The notes beneath the pieces were generated by a model, which did no database searches, had not been told where the DNA came from, and saw only the letters and a list, made by a program, of their open reading frames with translations. A stretch of DNA of 35,593 nucleotides from Scopulibacillus daqui (lineage in GTDB: Bacteria; Bacillota; Bacilli; Bacillales; Sporolactobacillaceae), in NCBI RefSeq assembly GCF_016908855.1, contig NZ_JAFBER010000026.1, positions 1 to 35,593 on the forward strand. Reading direction: 5' to 3'. Shown piece by piece: positions 7,136-14,237 of this stretch (position 1 is the stretch's first letter; each line of letters opens with the position of its first letter). The position numbers and the translations under genes are program-made.

Positions 7136-8680
7136 ATGAGACTCAGTCAACCGCTTGAGAAGTTTGTAGATGAATGTCCGATTCCAGAGATATTAAAACC
7201 AAAAGTAAAGAATCATAAAGGTGATTATTATGAGGTGACAATGGAAGAAATGACCCAAAAGCTTCATAGAGATTTAAATCCTACTAGGCTTTGGGGCTAT
7301 AACGGCATGTATCCCGGTCCTACAATTGAAGCGGAAAAAGACAATCTTACCTTAGTAAAATGGATAAATAAACTGCCTGACAAGCATCTTCTTCCAGTTG
7401 ATAAAACCATTCACGGGGCAATGAATCATCCGGAAGTCCGAACGGTGGTTCATTTGCATGGGGGAGCCTCTCCTGCGCCGAGCGACGGCTATCCAGAAGC
7501 TTGGTTTACACGGGATTTTAAAGAGGTTGGCCCCTATTTTAAAAGGAAAATTTATCAATATCCCAATCTTCAGCGATCTGCTGCCTTGTGGTATCACGAT
7601 CATGCCATGGGAATAACAAGGCTTAATGTTTATGCGGGACTTTGCGGCTTTTATATTATAAGGGACAGTCATGAAAGGTCATTAAATTTGCCTAAGGGTG
7701 ATTACGAAATCCCCCTAATGATACAAGATAAATCATTTAATGAGGATGGTTCCCTTTATTATCCAAAACAGCCTGCGAATCCTTCATCAACAACACCTGA
7801 TCCATCCATTACACCTTTTTTTTGCGGCGATACGATCTTAGTGAACGGAAAGGTTTGGCCGTATTTAGAAGTCGAACCAAGAAAGTATCGTTTTCGGCTG
7901 CTCAATGCTTCCAATACCCGGACCTTTGAGTTAAAGCTGGATGCCGGGCAGTCAATGTATCAAATCGGTACAGACGGCGGTTTTCTTCAAAGACCGGTGA
8001 AAATAGATAAATTGACACTTGCTCCCGCGGAACGGGCGGATGTTATTATTGATTTCTCTCAATATGAACATCAGCATCTGACATTAAAAAACGATTCAGG
8101 GTGCGGCGGTCCGGTAAACCCTGATACCGATGCTAATGTCATGCAATTTAAAGTCACCCGCCCGCTATCTGCCAAGGATAAAAGTAAAATACCATCAAAT
8201 CTTGAAAGCTCGTCAACTCAGGCCATGCCCTTTGTTCGAAGCATTAGAACGCTAAAGCTTGGTCAGAGAAGTGACGAATACGGCAGACCGATGCTGCTGT
8301 TGGATAATCATCAATGGGAGGATCCTGTAACAGAAAAGCCTCAGCTCGGTGACACAGAAATATGGTCAATCGTTAATCCAATGGGGGTGACTCACTCTAT
8401 TCATCTTCATCTTGTTCAATTTAAAATTCTTGACCGCCGTCCTTTTGATGCTGATATATTTAACCAAACGGGGAGGATTGTTTATACTGGCTCCTCTGTT
8501 GCACCGGAGCTTAATGAGAGGGGCTTTAAAGATACAGCTCGCGCCCCCGCAGGCCAAGTGACTCGCATCATGGTTCATTTCACGCCATTTACAGGAAGGT
8601 ATGTTTGGCATTGCCACATTCTTGAACATGAAGATTATGATATGATGCGGCCATATTTAGTTGTTAAGAGAAGGGAGTAG
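7136..8680 (+). CDS. cotA: Spore coat multicopper oxidase (laccase) CotA
   Basis: 514 residues from the ATG at 7136, which has AGGTG seven bases upstream. The ATG at 7118 lacks a ribosome site, and the shorter form matches the 513-residue Bacillus subtilis CotA. All copper motifs are present: HLHGG and WYHDHAM, then HSIHLHLV, then HCHILEHEDYDMM, with type-1 ligands Cys493, His498 and Met503. The sequence follows CotA throughout (for example LWGYNG, DGYPEAWF, LVNGKVWPYLEVEPRKYRFR). It oxidises phenolics or bilirubin-like compounds with oxygen in the outer spore coat and makes the brown spore pigment. No signal peptide, as expected for a coat protein loaded from the mother cell. A terminator follows. 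Confidence 0.95.
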   Translation: MRLSQPLEKFVDECPIPEILKPKVKNHKGDYYEVTMEEMTQKLHRDLNPTRLWGYNGMYPGPTIEAEKDNLTLVKWINKLPDKHLLPVDKTIHGAMNHPEVRTVVHLHGGASPAPSDGYPEAWFTRDFKEVGPYFKRKIYQYPNLQRSAALWYHDHAMGITRLNVYAGLCGFYIIRDSHERSLNLPKGDYEIPLMIQDKSFNEDGSLYYPKQPANPSSTTPDPSITPFFCGDTILVNGKVWPYLEVEPRKYRFRLLNASNTRTFELKLDAGQSMYQIGTDGGFLQRPVKIDKLTLAPAERADVIIDFSQYEHQHLTLKNDSGCGGPVNPDTDANVMQFKVTRPLSAKDKSKIPSNLESSSTQAMPFVRSIRTLKLGQRSDEYGRPMLLLDNHQWEDPVTEKPQLGDTEIWSIVNPMGVTHSIHLHLVQFKILDRRPFDADIFNQTGRIVYTGSSVAPELNERGFKDTARAPAGQVTRIMVHFTPFTGRYVWHCHILEHEDYDMMRPYLVVKRRE

Positions 8681-8689
8681 GCTATGATT

Positions 8690-8716
8690 CCGATCGGGTT
8701 TGATTGATCCGGTCGG
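8690..8716 (+). terminator. Hairpin after cotA
   Basis: CCGATCGG (8690-8697) pairs with CCGGTCGG (8709-8716), with one G-U pair, followed by TGTTATTTT. It lies nine bases after the cotA stop and is a plausible intrinsic terminator. Confidence 0.55.
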
Positions 8717-8735
8717 TGTTATTTTAAATGGGCTG

Positions 8736-8765
8736 AAAAGCGGCGGTAAGCGCCTTAGCTTTTAA
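8736..8765 (+). terminator. Second hairpin with T-tract between cotA and the coat-like gene
   Basis: AAAAGC and GGCG (8736-8745) pair with CGCC and GCTTTT (8751-8763) with a three-base bulge, followed by TTTTAATT. It would back up the first hairpin and insulate the next gene. Confidence 0.5.
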
Positions 8766-8775
8766 TTATATTATA

Positions 8776-8784
8776 CATACCTTA
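8776..8784 (+). promoter_or_regulatory. Sporulation-type -10 element before the coat-like gene
   Basis: CATACCTTA fits the sigma-K -10 consensus CATANNNTA exactly and is also close to the sigma-E box. The predicted start would give a leader of about 50 bases. The -35 element is not clear. Confidence 0.4.
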
Positions 8785-8841
8785 TTTAGAAGAGATGATT
8801 TAACCCTTGAATGGATTTATAATAGGGGGGTGTTTGCAGTC

Positions 8842-9135
8842 GTGTATTCTTATAATCCGAATCCATATGGACAACAATACCCATCGATGATGTCCGGCGG
8901 ATTTCCAGTACAAAGCCAATCATCATTTCCATTTTCAACACAATGGCCGGCGTCTTTTTATAATCAACAATGGCCTTTTTATAATCAGCAGTCATTTCCA
9001 TCGGGGCAATATGCGCCGCCGTATTATAACGGTCAAAATGGCAGCTTTGGCAATATACCAACGGCTTTTGGCCATGTTATGAACGGTATAAAAATATTAA
9101 AACAATTGAGCGGGATGACATCTCTTTTTTACTAG
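8842..9135 (+). CDS. Gln/Pro/Tyr-rich low-complexity protein, probable spore coat (YppG-like)
   Basis: About 97 residues. I favour the GTG at 8842, placed after a run of G residues (8825-8830); the GTG at 8830 overlaps that run. The first 75 residues are low complexity (PNPYGQQYP, then repeated FYNQQWPFYNQQ-type units), rich in Gln, Pro, Tyr, Asn and Phe. The last 25 (GHVMNGIKILKQLSGMTSLFY) form a short amphipathic tail like the end of YppG and related small coat proteins. A place next to cotA and a sporulation-type -10 box support a coat role. A strong terminator follows. The family call is from composition and context. Confidence 0.6.
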   Translation: MYSYNPNPYGQQYPSMMSGGFPVQSQSSFPFSTQWPASFYNQQWPFYNQQSFPSGQYAPPYYNGQNGSFGNIPTAFGHVMNGIKILKQLSGMTSLFY

Positions 9136-9179
9136 GCAAATGAAAGCAGCCCTGGCTGTTTAAACATTCAGGACGAGTC

Positions 9180-9224
9180 AAAAGCAGAACTCACCGTCAT
9201 GCGAGCCGGCAGTTCTGCTTTTTT
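9180..9224 (+). terminator. Terminator of the coat-like gene
   Basis: A perfect 12-bp stem: AAAAGCAGAACT (9180-9191) pairs with AGTTCTGCTTTT (9211-9222), with a 19-base loop and a T-run to 9224. Confidence 0.85.
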
Positions 9225-9227
9225 CAA

Positions 9228-9494
9228 ATGATATTAGCGCTGTTTGCTAGAAAGAAACGGCGGGGCCCATCGCTTCGCACCGTTCAGCCAAGTATCCAGC
9301 CAATGGGTGCCGGGTATTTTAATTTCCTCCAATTGATCCGCAGGCCGGAAAGCCATCCTCCTTTTTATGAAAGCTATCCTAGATTTCCAGTTAAACAAGT
9401 AGGAAGCATCAAGGTATCTTTTAAAATAAAAAATTTGCAAAAAAACAGGTCTTTATTTGTACTCATCGCGAATATGTTATATAGGTGCGTCTAA
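9228..9494 (+). CDS. Doubtful small open frame, 88 codons
   Basis: The frame would encode a basic, proline-containing peptide (ARKKRRGPSLRTVQPS near the start, PPFYESYPRFP in the middle). It begins four bases after a terminator, has no ribosome site and no recognisable family. It ends inside the likely promoter and leader region of the esterase. It could be a decayed coat-like gene or chance. The 393 bases between the coat-like gene and the esterase otherwise hold only the terminator. Confidence 0.2.
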   Translation: MILALFARKKRRGPSLRTVQPSIQPMGAGYFNFLQLIRRPESHPPFYESYPRFPVKQVGSIKVSFKIKNLQKNRSLFVLIANMLYRCV

Positions 9495-9528
9495 AGTATC
9501 TGTCGTTAGAAAAGGAGGAGGTCATAGA

Positions 9529-10470
9529 ATGCCGCTTGATCCGCAAGTTCAAATGGTATTGCATCATTTATCTCAAACAGGGGATGAAGAGTTATCATTC
9601 GCAAATATATCGCCGGAGGAAGCCAGACAGTCAATGGTAATGTCTGCTTACGCAGAGCATATAGAGCCTGTTAAGCGTGTTGAAGACAGCTATATCCCGG
9701 GGCCTGAGGGCAGTATTCCTATCCGCGTCTACTATCCTATGAAAGAGCGGAATACTTATCCGGCTTTAGTCTATTATCACGGCGGCGGATGGGTCATTGG
9801 CAGCCTTGAAACACATGATAACATCTGCCGGGCGCTGACGAATCTTGCAGAGTGCGTGACCATTTCTGTTGATTACAGGTTAGCGCCGGAACATAAGTTT
9901 CCTGCAGCTGTTGAGGATGCTTACGCAGCGGTTAAATGGATATATGACCATCACAATGAATGGCAGATTGACCCCGAAAAAATCGCTGTCGGCGGTGACA
10001 GTGCCGGAGGGAATTTGGCAGCGGTTGTTTCTTGCTTGGCAAAGGAAAGGCAAACGCCTGAAATTATATATCAGGTGCTGATTTATCCAGCAACGAACTT
10101 TCAGGCAGACACCGTTTCATTAAGGGAAAATTCAGAAGGATACTTTCTTACTCAAGAAGCAATGGAGTGGTTTAAAAATCATTATTTAAATAGTGAAGCC
10201 GATGAAACTAATCCATTGGCATCGCCGTTGCTTAATGATAATTTAGCGGGTTTGCCGCCGGCGTTGGTCATTACGGCGGAATATGATCCTCTCAGAGATG
10301 AAGGGGAGCAGTACGCAGATAAGTTAAGAAATGCAGGCGTTGAGGCAGCATGTTCGCGTTACGATGGTGTTATACACGGCTTTATTAGTATGGCGGACAT
10401 CATTGATAAGGGGAAGGAAGCGTTAAAAGAAACAGGCGCAGCGCTAAAAAACGCTTTTAATACAAATTAA
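9529..10470 (+). CDS. Alpha/beta hydrolase, HSL-family carboxylesterase
   Basis: 313 residues from the ATG at 9529, eight bases after AGGAGG. An upstream in-frame start at 9457 has no ribosome site. The hormone-sensitive-lipase family signature is complete: the oxyanion motif HGGGW at 84-88, nucleophile Ser158 in GGDSAGGN, and Asp253 (EYDPLRDEGE) and His283 (VIHGF) completing the triad. Such enzymes hydrolyse short acyl esters in the cytoplasm, and the natural substrate is unknown. No signal peptide. It stands alone between terminators. Confidence 0.88.
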   Translation: MPLDPQVQMVLHHLSQTGDEELSFANISPEEARQSMVMSAYAEHIEPVKRVEDSYIPGPEGSIPIRVYYPMKERNTYPALVYYHGGGWVIGSLETHDNICRALTNLAECVTISVDYRLAPEHKFPAAVEDAYAAVKWIYDHHNEWQIDPEKIAVGGDSAGGNLAAVVSCLAKERQTPEIIYQVLIYPATNFQADTVSLRENSEGYFLTQEAMEWFKNHYLNSEADETNPLASPLLNDNLAGLPPALVITAEYDPLRDEGEQYADKLRNAGVEAACSRYDGVIHGFISMADIIDKGKEALKETGAALKNAFNTN

Positions 10471-10475
10471 TAAAG

Positions 10476-10513
10476 CAGCCAAAAGGCGGGGAAATCACCT
10501 CGCTTTTTGGCTG
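10476..10513. terminator. Terminator between the convergent esterase and pdxK genes
   Basis: A 16-bp stem with G-U pairs: CAGCCAAAAGGCGG (from 10476) pairs with CCTCGCTTTTTGGCTG (10498-10513). It lies a few bases past the esterase stop and could serve both convergent genes, although the flanking T-runs are short. Confidence 0.65.
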
Positions 10514-10551
10514 TGCCTTCTTTAACAGACTCAGTGCTTAATTAATGGATA

Positions 10552-11370
10552 TTATTTCACTGTTTCAATTTTACGATATGCTGTAAGATCGGTTGGCCCG
10601 ACATAATCATTTAATTTAAAACCGTGTTTAATAGCTTCTGTAATATAAGCTTTTGCTGTTTTTACAGCGTCTTTAACTGAATGTCCCTTAGCTAATTCCG
10701 CCGTAACAGCTGCAGAATAAGAACAGCCGGCGCCATGAATATAAGTGGTATTAATCTTTTCGGATTCATAGATGTCGAAATTCCCGCCGTCATACAGAAG
10801 ATCAATCGCCTTTTCATGTTCAAGCTTGCTGCCGCCTTTAATAAGCACATATTTTGCTCCCAGTTCATGAATTTTTACAGCAGCTTCTTTCATTTGATCA
10901 ACAGTCGTAATCGGCGGCATTTGACTTAATTTAGCTGCTTCAAATAGGTTAGGCGTGACAACGGTTGCTTTTGGGACAAGAAGTTCACGCAAGCTTGCCG
11001 TATTTTCCGGCTGAAGTTCTTCATCAGCGCCTTTGCAAACCATTACGGGGTCTATAACGACATTTCTCAGCTGATGCTCTTCAATCGTTCTGGCTGCCAA
11101 TTCAATAATTTCCGGGGAGCCGAGCATACCTGTCTTGACTGCATCAACACCTGCGCCGACCACGCTTGTATCCAGCTGTGCTTTTACGATATCAACATCA
11201 ATTGGAAACACATTGTGGAACCAGTTGTTATAAGGGTCCATAGCCACAATAGTTGTTAAGGCTGACATCCCGTAAACGCCGCGCTCCTGAAATGTTTTTA
11301 AATCAGCCTGAATGCCTGCGCCGCCGCTTGAGTCAGAACCTGCAATTGTTAGCGCCTTGTTCATTGACAT
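10552..11370 (-). CDS. pdxK: Pyridoxine (pyridoxal/HMP) kinase PdxK, ThiD-like ribokinase family
   Basis: 272 residues from the ATG at 11370, preceded by AAGGAGG. A longer frame to 11430 has no ribosome site. The N-terminus MSMNKALTIAGSDSSGGAGIQ is nearly that of Bacillus subtilis PdxK (YwdB), a ThiD-like kinase that phosphorylates pyridoxine, pyridoxal and pyridoxamine for B6 salvage. Family motifs are DPVMVCKG, TPNLFEA and the anion-hole HGAGCSYSAA near the C-terminus. The cysteine in HGAGC is typical of the ThiD-like PdxK group. A perfect minus-strand TATAAT at 11433-11438, without a good -35 box, could be its promoter. Confidence 0.88.
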   Translation of the reverse strand: MSMNKALTIAGSDSSGGAGIQADLKTFQERGVYGMSALTTIVAMDPYNNWFHNVFPIDVDIVKAQLDTSVVGAGVDAVKTGMLGSPEIIELAARTIEEHQLRNVVIDPVMVCKGADEELQPENTASLRELLVPKATVVTPNLFEAAKLSQMPPITTVDQMKEAAVKIHELGAKYVLIKGGSKLEHEKAIDLLYDGGNFDIYESEKINTTYIHGAGCSYSAAVTAELAKGHSVKDAVKTAKAYITEAIKHGFKLNDYVGPTDLTAYRKIETVK

Positions 11371-11475
11371 ATAGATTCCTCCTTTATTGTTCGACACACT
11401 TCTTGAAAAACCGTCAAATAGTTCACACATAAATTATATCAATTTTATCATATTGTTAGGAGATTAAAGAAATTT

Positions 11476-12054
11476 TCATTTCAAAATCTTGTCCGTTTGT
11501 TCCCTGGCTAATTTTAAATCTTCTGCAAAGAAAGCGTAGAGATTTGGCCTTCTTCTGACGGCTAAAGGATGATAAGAGACAGCCGTTTTCCAACCATTAA
11601 CATGATGCCAAGCGCCTCTAAGATTCTTTACTTCTGCCTGCGGATTTCTAAAAAAGGATTGTACGGAAACATTCCCTAGACAAACGACGGCTTTCGGTCT
11701 GCCATTCAATAGCTGCTGTTCAAGGTGCCTTATACACTTATCTCTTGTTTGGGATTTATTATAGGCTCTCTTAGGTCTTCTCTTTAAAATATAAGTCACA
11801 TAAATATGTTTTAGGCTGATGCCGGCCTCTATAAGTCCTCTTTGCAATACTTGCCTTGTTCCGCAAACATAAGGTCGGCCTTCCTTATCTTCTCTTTCGC
11901 CCGGATTATCTAATAGGATATAAAGCGGAGCATGAGGATGACCTTCTCCCCAAACCATCCTCGAGCCATGCTTGTACAGTTCGCACTTCTGGCAATCTTT
12001 TTCTTCACAAGGAACGGGATCTTCTTTTAAAATAGAAAATTTACATTCAGTCAT
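11476..12054 (-). CDS. Uracil-DNA glycosylase family 4-like protein with an altered Fe-S cysteine set
   Basis: 192 residues from the ATG at 12054, with GGAAGG upstream. A longer frame runs into msrAB and is rejected. The fold of UDG family 4/5 shows in LLDNPGEREDKEGRPYV (47-63, motif 1) and YHPLAVRRRP (161-170, motif 2). Family-4 enzymes bind a [4Fe-4S] cluster with four cysteines. Here Cys21 and Cys24 (CQKC) and Cys107 (RDKC) align, but the usual KCRP cysteine is arginine (KRRP, 91-94). Extra cysteines at 16, 64 and 125 might replace it. Motif 1 also has DNPG instead of the usual GEAPG. Role in removing deaminated cytosine is inferred from the family. Confidence 0.7.
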   Translation of the reverse strand: MTECKFSILKEDPVPCEEKDCQKCELYKHGSRMVWGEGHPHAPLYILLDNPGEREDKEGRPYVCGTRQVLQRGLIEAGISLKHIYVTYILKRRPKRAYNKSQTRDKCIRHLEQQLLNGRPKAVVCLGNVSVQSFFRNPQAEVKNLRGAWHHVNGWKTAVSYHPLAVRRRPNLYAFFAEDLKLAREQTDKILK

Positions 12055-12155
12055 AGGGCTATCCTTCCTGTAAATAAATGATGCTAATATGTTCTCCTTT
12101 CTGATAACAGGGCATACTTTTTTCCGATGTCCTCGGATATGAAAAACTGTATAGG

Positions 12156-12185
12156 TTGAGACAGGCATGTTAATTTTGGTAATAT
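12156..12185 (+). promoter_or_regulatory. Candidate sigma-A promoter of msrAB
   Basis: TTGAGA (12156-12161) and TAATAT (12180-12185) are separated by 18 bases, about 35 bases before the msrAB ATG. Confidence 0.4.
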
Positions 12186-12219
12186 CACGATAAATGATAA
12201 AAGAAATGGGGTTGACAAA

Positions 12220-13170
12220 ATGAGTGAAGAATTGGCGACCTTTGCAGGCGGCTGTTTTTGGTGCATGGTCAAACCGTTTGATGAGCTGCCGGGTATTAAA
12301 AGTGTTGTTTCGGGATATACAGGAGGACATGCTGAAAACCCCACCTATGAACAGGTCACTGCAGGAATAACAGGTCATGTTGAAGCGGTTCAGATCACTT
12401 TTGATCCCGGGATCTTCCCTTATGAAAAATTATTGGATATATATTGGCGGCAAATTGATCCAACAGATACCGGCGGACAGTTTCATGACAGGGGACAGTC
12501 ATACCAAACGGCCATTTTTTATCACAATGAAAAGCAGAGGCAGCTGGCCGAGGAATCAAAGCGGGGCTTAGAAAAAAGCGGGCGTTTTGATAAGCCGATT
12601 GCCGTTAAAATATTGCCGGCAAAACCTTTTTATCCAGCCGAAGAATATCATCAAGACTATTATAAGAAAAACCCATTTCATTATAGGCATTATTATGAAG
12701 GTTCCGGGCGAAAGGCCTTTATCGAGAAAAACTGGTCTGTAAAAAAAGACGATGAAGAGTTAAAGAAAAGGCTGACAGATATTCAGTATCAAGTGACGCA
12801 GAAAAGCGCAACGGAAAGACCGTTTGAAAATGAGTATTGGAATAATAAAAAAGAAGGGATATACGTTGATATCGTTTCGGGTGAGCCGCTTTTTAGCTCA
12901 TTGGATCAATTTGATGCCGGCTGCGGCTGGCCAAGCTTCACAAAGCCGTTGCATTCGCATCATATAGAGGAAAGAGAAGATTTAAGCCATTCTATGATTA
13001 GAACCGAAGTCAGAAGCAAATATGGGGATTCCCATTTAGGTCATGTGTTTGCTGACGGGCCGGGGCCTGCCGGCTTAAGATATTGCATTAATTCCGCTGC
13101 CCTGCGGTTTATACCGAAAGAAGATTTAGAAAAAGAAGGCTATGGAGAGTATAAGCACCTTTTTGATTAA
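12220..13170 (+). CDS. msrAB: Bifunctional peptide methionine sulfoxide reductase MsrA-MsrB
   Basis: A 316-residue fusion. The N-terminal MsrA domain (about 1-165) has the catalytic GGCFWC motif with Cys12. The C-terminal MsrB domain (about 175-316) has [20 protein letters not shown], then GCGWPSF, and the catalytic cysteine 289 in [11 protein letters not shown]. The two domains reduce the S and R forms of methionine sulfoxide, repairing oxidised proteins. The zinc-binding CxxC pairs of some MsrB proteins are not seen. No signal peptide, so it acts in the cytoplasm. The ribosome site is weak. Single gene with its own terminator. Confidence 0.95.
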   Translation: MSEELATFAGGCFWCMVKPFDELPGIKSVVSGYTGGHAENPTYEQVTAGITGHVEAVQITFDPGIFPYEKLLDIYWRQIDPTDTGGQFHDRGQSYQTAIFYHNEKQRQLAEESKRGLEKSGRFDKPIAVKILPAKPFYPAEEYHQDYYKKNPFHYRHYYEGSGRKAFIEKNWSVKKDDEELKKRLTDIQYQVTQKSATERPFENEYWNNKKEGIYVDIVSGEPLFSSLDQFDAGCGWPSFTKPLHSHHIEEREDLSHSMIRTEVRSKYGDSHLGHVFADGPGPAGLRYCINSAALRFIPKEDLEKEGYGEYKHLFD

Positions 13171-13176
13171 AATTTT

Positions 13177-13200
13177 GAGCTGCCGAAATATCGGCAGCTC
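13177..13200. terminator. Bidirectional terminator between msrAB and the TSUP gene
   Basis: A perfect 10-bp stem (GAGCTGCCGA with its complement) around AATA. T-rich tails on both strands suit the two converging genes. Confidence 0.8.
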
Positions 13201-13206
13201 ATAACT

Positions 13207-14052
13207 TTATTTCCTTAATTTTAACGTTACAGGCAGCGCGATAAAAACGATTAAGATAAGACCATAGATAAGTAAAAGCATGAGTTTATCTATTTGCCAG
13301 GCTGAAAAAATCGTTCTTGTGTTAGTTAAAATAATAATCCCGCCGACAAATACACCTAATAATTGTGTGGGAAGCACTTTAACAAGCCAAGCGGCCAAAG
13401 GTGCAGCCAATAGTCCGCCGGCCATTAATATGAAAACCCAAGACCAGTTAATTTGTTCCGAACCAATAGATAATAAAAAGCCTGCCGAGGAAGCGATGGT
13501 TACGATGAATTCACTTGAATCAACAGAGCCGATCACCTTTCTTGGCGACATATTCGGTTGTGTTAACAAGAAAGGCGTTGCAATCGTTCCCCATCCGCCG
13601 CCGCCGATTGAATCTACAAATCCGGCAATTAAACCTAGAGGCAATAATTTTTTGTTTGAAGCCCTTGATTGGGCAGAAGTCCAATTAAAATTCAAAAAGT
13701 ATTTTAAAACGATGTAAATGCCGAGAATGACTAAAAGAATGGAAATATACGGCTTAATTAAATCGCCCGGCAATCGGCTTAAAAAACACGCTCCTGTAAA
13801 TGCTCCGGCCGCACCGGGGATAATTAACCGGAAAACCAATTTAGAATCGACATTCCCTAGCTTAAAATGAGAAATTCCAGAAACGCCTGTTGTCACGATT
13901 TCGGCTATATGGACAGATGATGAGGCAATTGCAGGCGCAACACCATAGGTTAACAATAGTGATGTTGAAGTTGAACCGTATGCCATGCCTAATGAACCGT
14001 CGATCAGTTGAGCAAAGAAACCGACAAATAAAAAAACCAAAAGCTTATTCAA
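13207..14052 (-). CDS. TSUP-family (TauE/SafE) membrane permease
   Basis: About 281 residues with 7-8 hydrophobic segments. The N-terminus VGFFAQLIDGSLGMAYGS and the central GGGGWGTIATP are hallmarks of the TSUP family, whose members export or import sulfite, organosulfonates or other small acids. The substrate here is unknown. I choose the TTG at 14052, eight bases after GGGGAG. A GTG at 14061 would give three more residues but overlaps that ribosome site. The upstream region (14062-14165) holds a 12-bp palindrome TCATATATATGA at 14081-14092. It is separated from kimA by a strong terminator, so it is probably transcribed on its own. Confidence 0.8.
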   Translation of the reverse strand: MNKLLVFLFVGFFAQLIDGSLGMAYGSTSTSLLLTYGVAPAIASSSVHIAEIVTTGVSGISHFKLGNVDSKLVFRLIIPGAAGAFTGACFLSRLPGDLIKPYISILLVILGIYIVLKYFLNFNWTSAQSRASNKKLLPLGLIAGFVDSIGGGGWGTIATPFLLTQPNMSPRKVIGSVDSSEFIVTIASSAGFLLSIGSEQINWSWVFILMAGGLLAAPLAAWLVKVLPTQLLGVFVGGIIILTNTRTIFSAWQIDKLMLLLIYGLILIVFIALPVTLKLRK

Positions 14053-14164
14053 TTCAACCACTCCCCAGTGTATCCTATCTTCATATATATGAGCGGTTGA
14101 TAAGGGTTATCCACCTTATTAAAACAAACCTTAAAGAAACCCCATTTGACTGATTTCCTAAAGC

Positions 14165-14226
14165 AAAAAATCAGCTCCCCTCAAGTATCCAGATTCTATT
14201 TTTAATCTGTCTGCTAAAGGGGAGCT
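14165..14226 (-). terminator. Terminator of kimA
   Basis: A two-part hairpin: AGCTCCCCT (14173-14181) with AGGGGAGCT (14218-14226), and inner CAGATT with AATCTG. On the minus strand it is followed by TGATTTTTTGC. A T-rich tail on the plus side also exists. Confidence 0.8.
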
Positions 14227-14237
14227 TATCATTATTA

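Noticed and set aside
9234-9440. Minus-strand frame opposite the doubtful 9228 frame
   Set aside because: TTG start with no ribosome site and no recognisable features.
11371-11430. Twenty-residue extension of pdxK
   Set aside because: The ATG at 11370 has AAGGAGG and matches the known PdxK N-terminus; the upstream ATG sits on the likely promoter.
12055-12378. N-terminal extension of the UDG-like frame to 12378
   Set aside because: It would overlap the real start of msrAB on the other strand, has no ribosome site, and the ATG at 12054 gives the family length.
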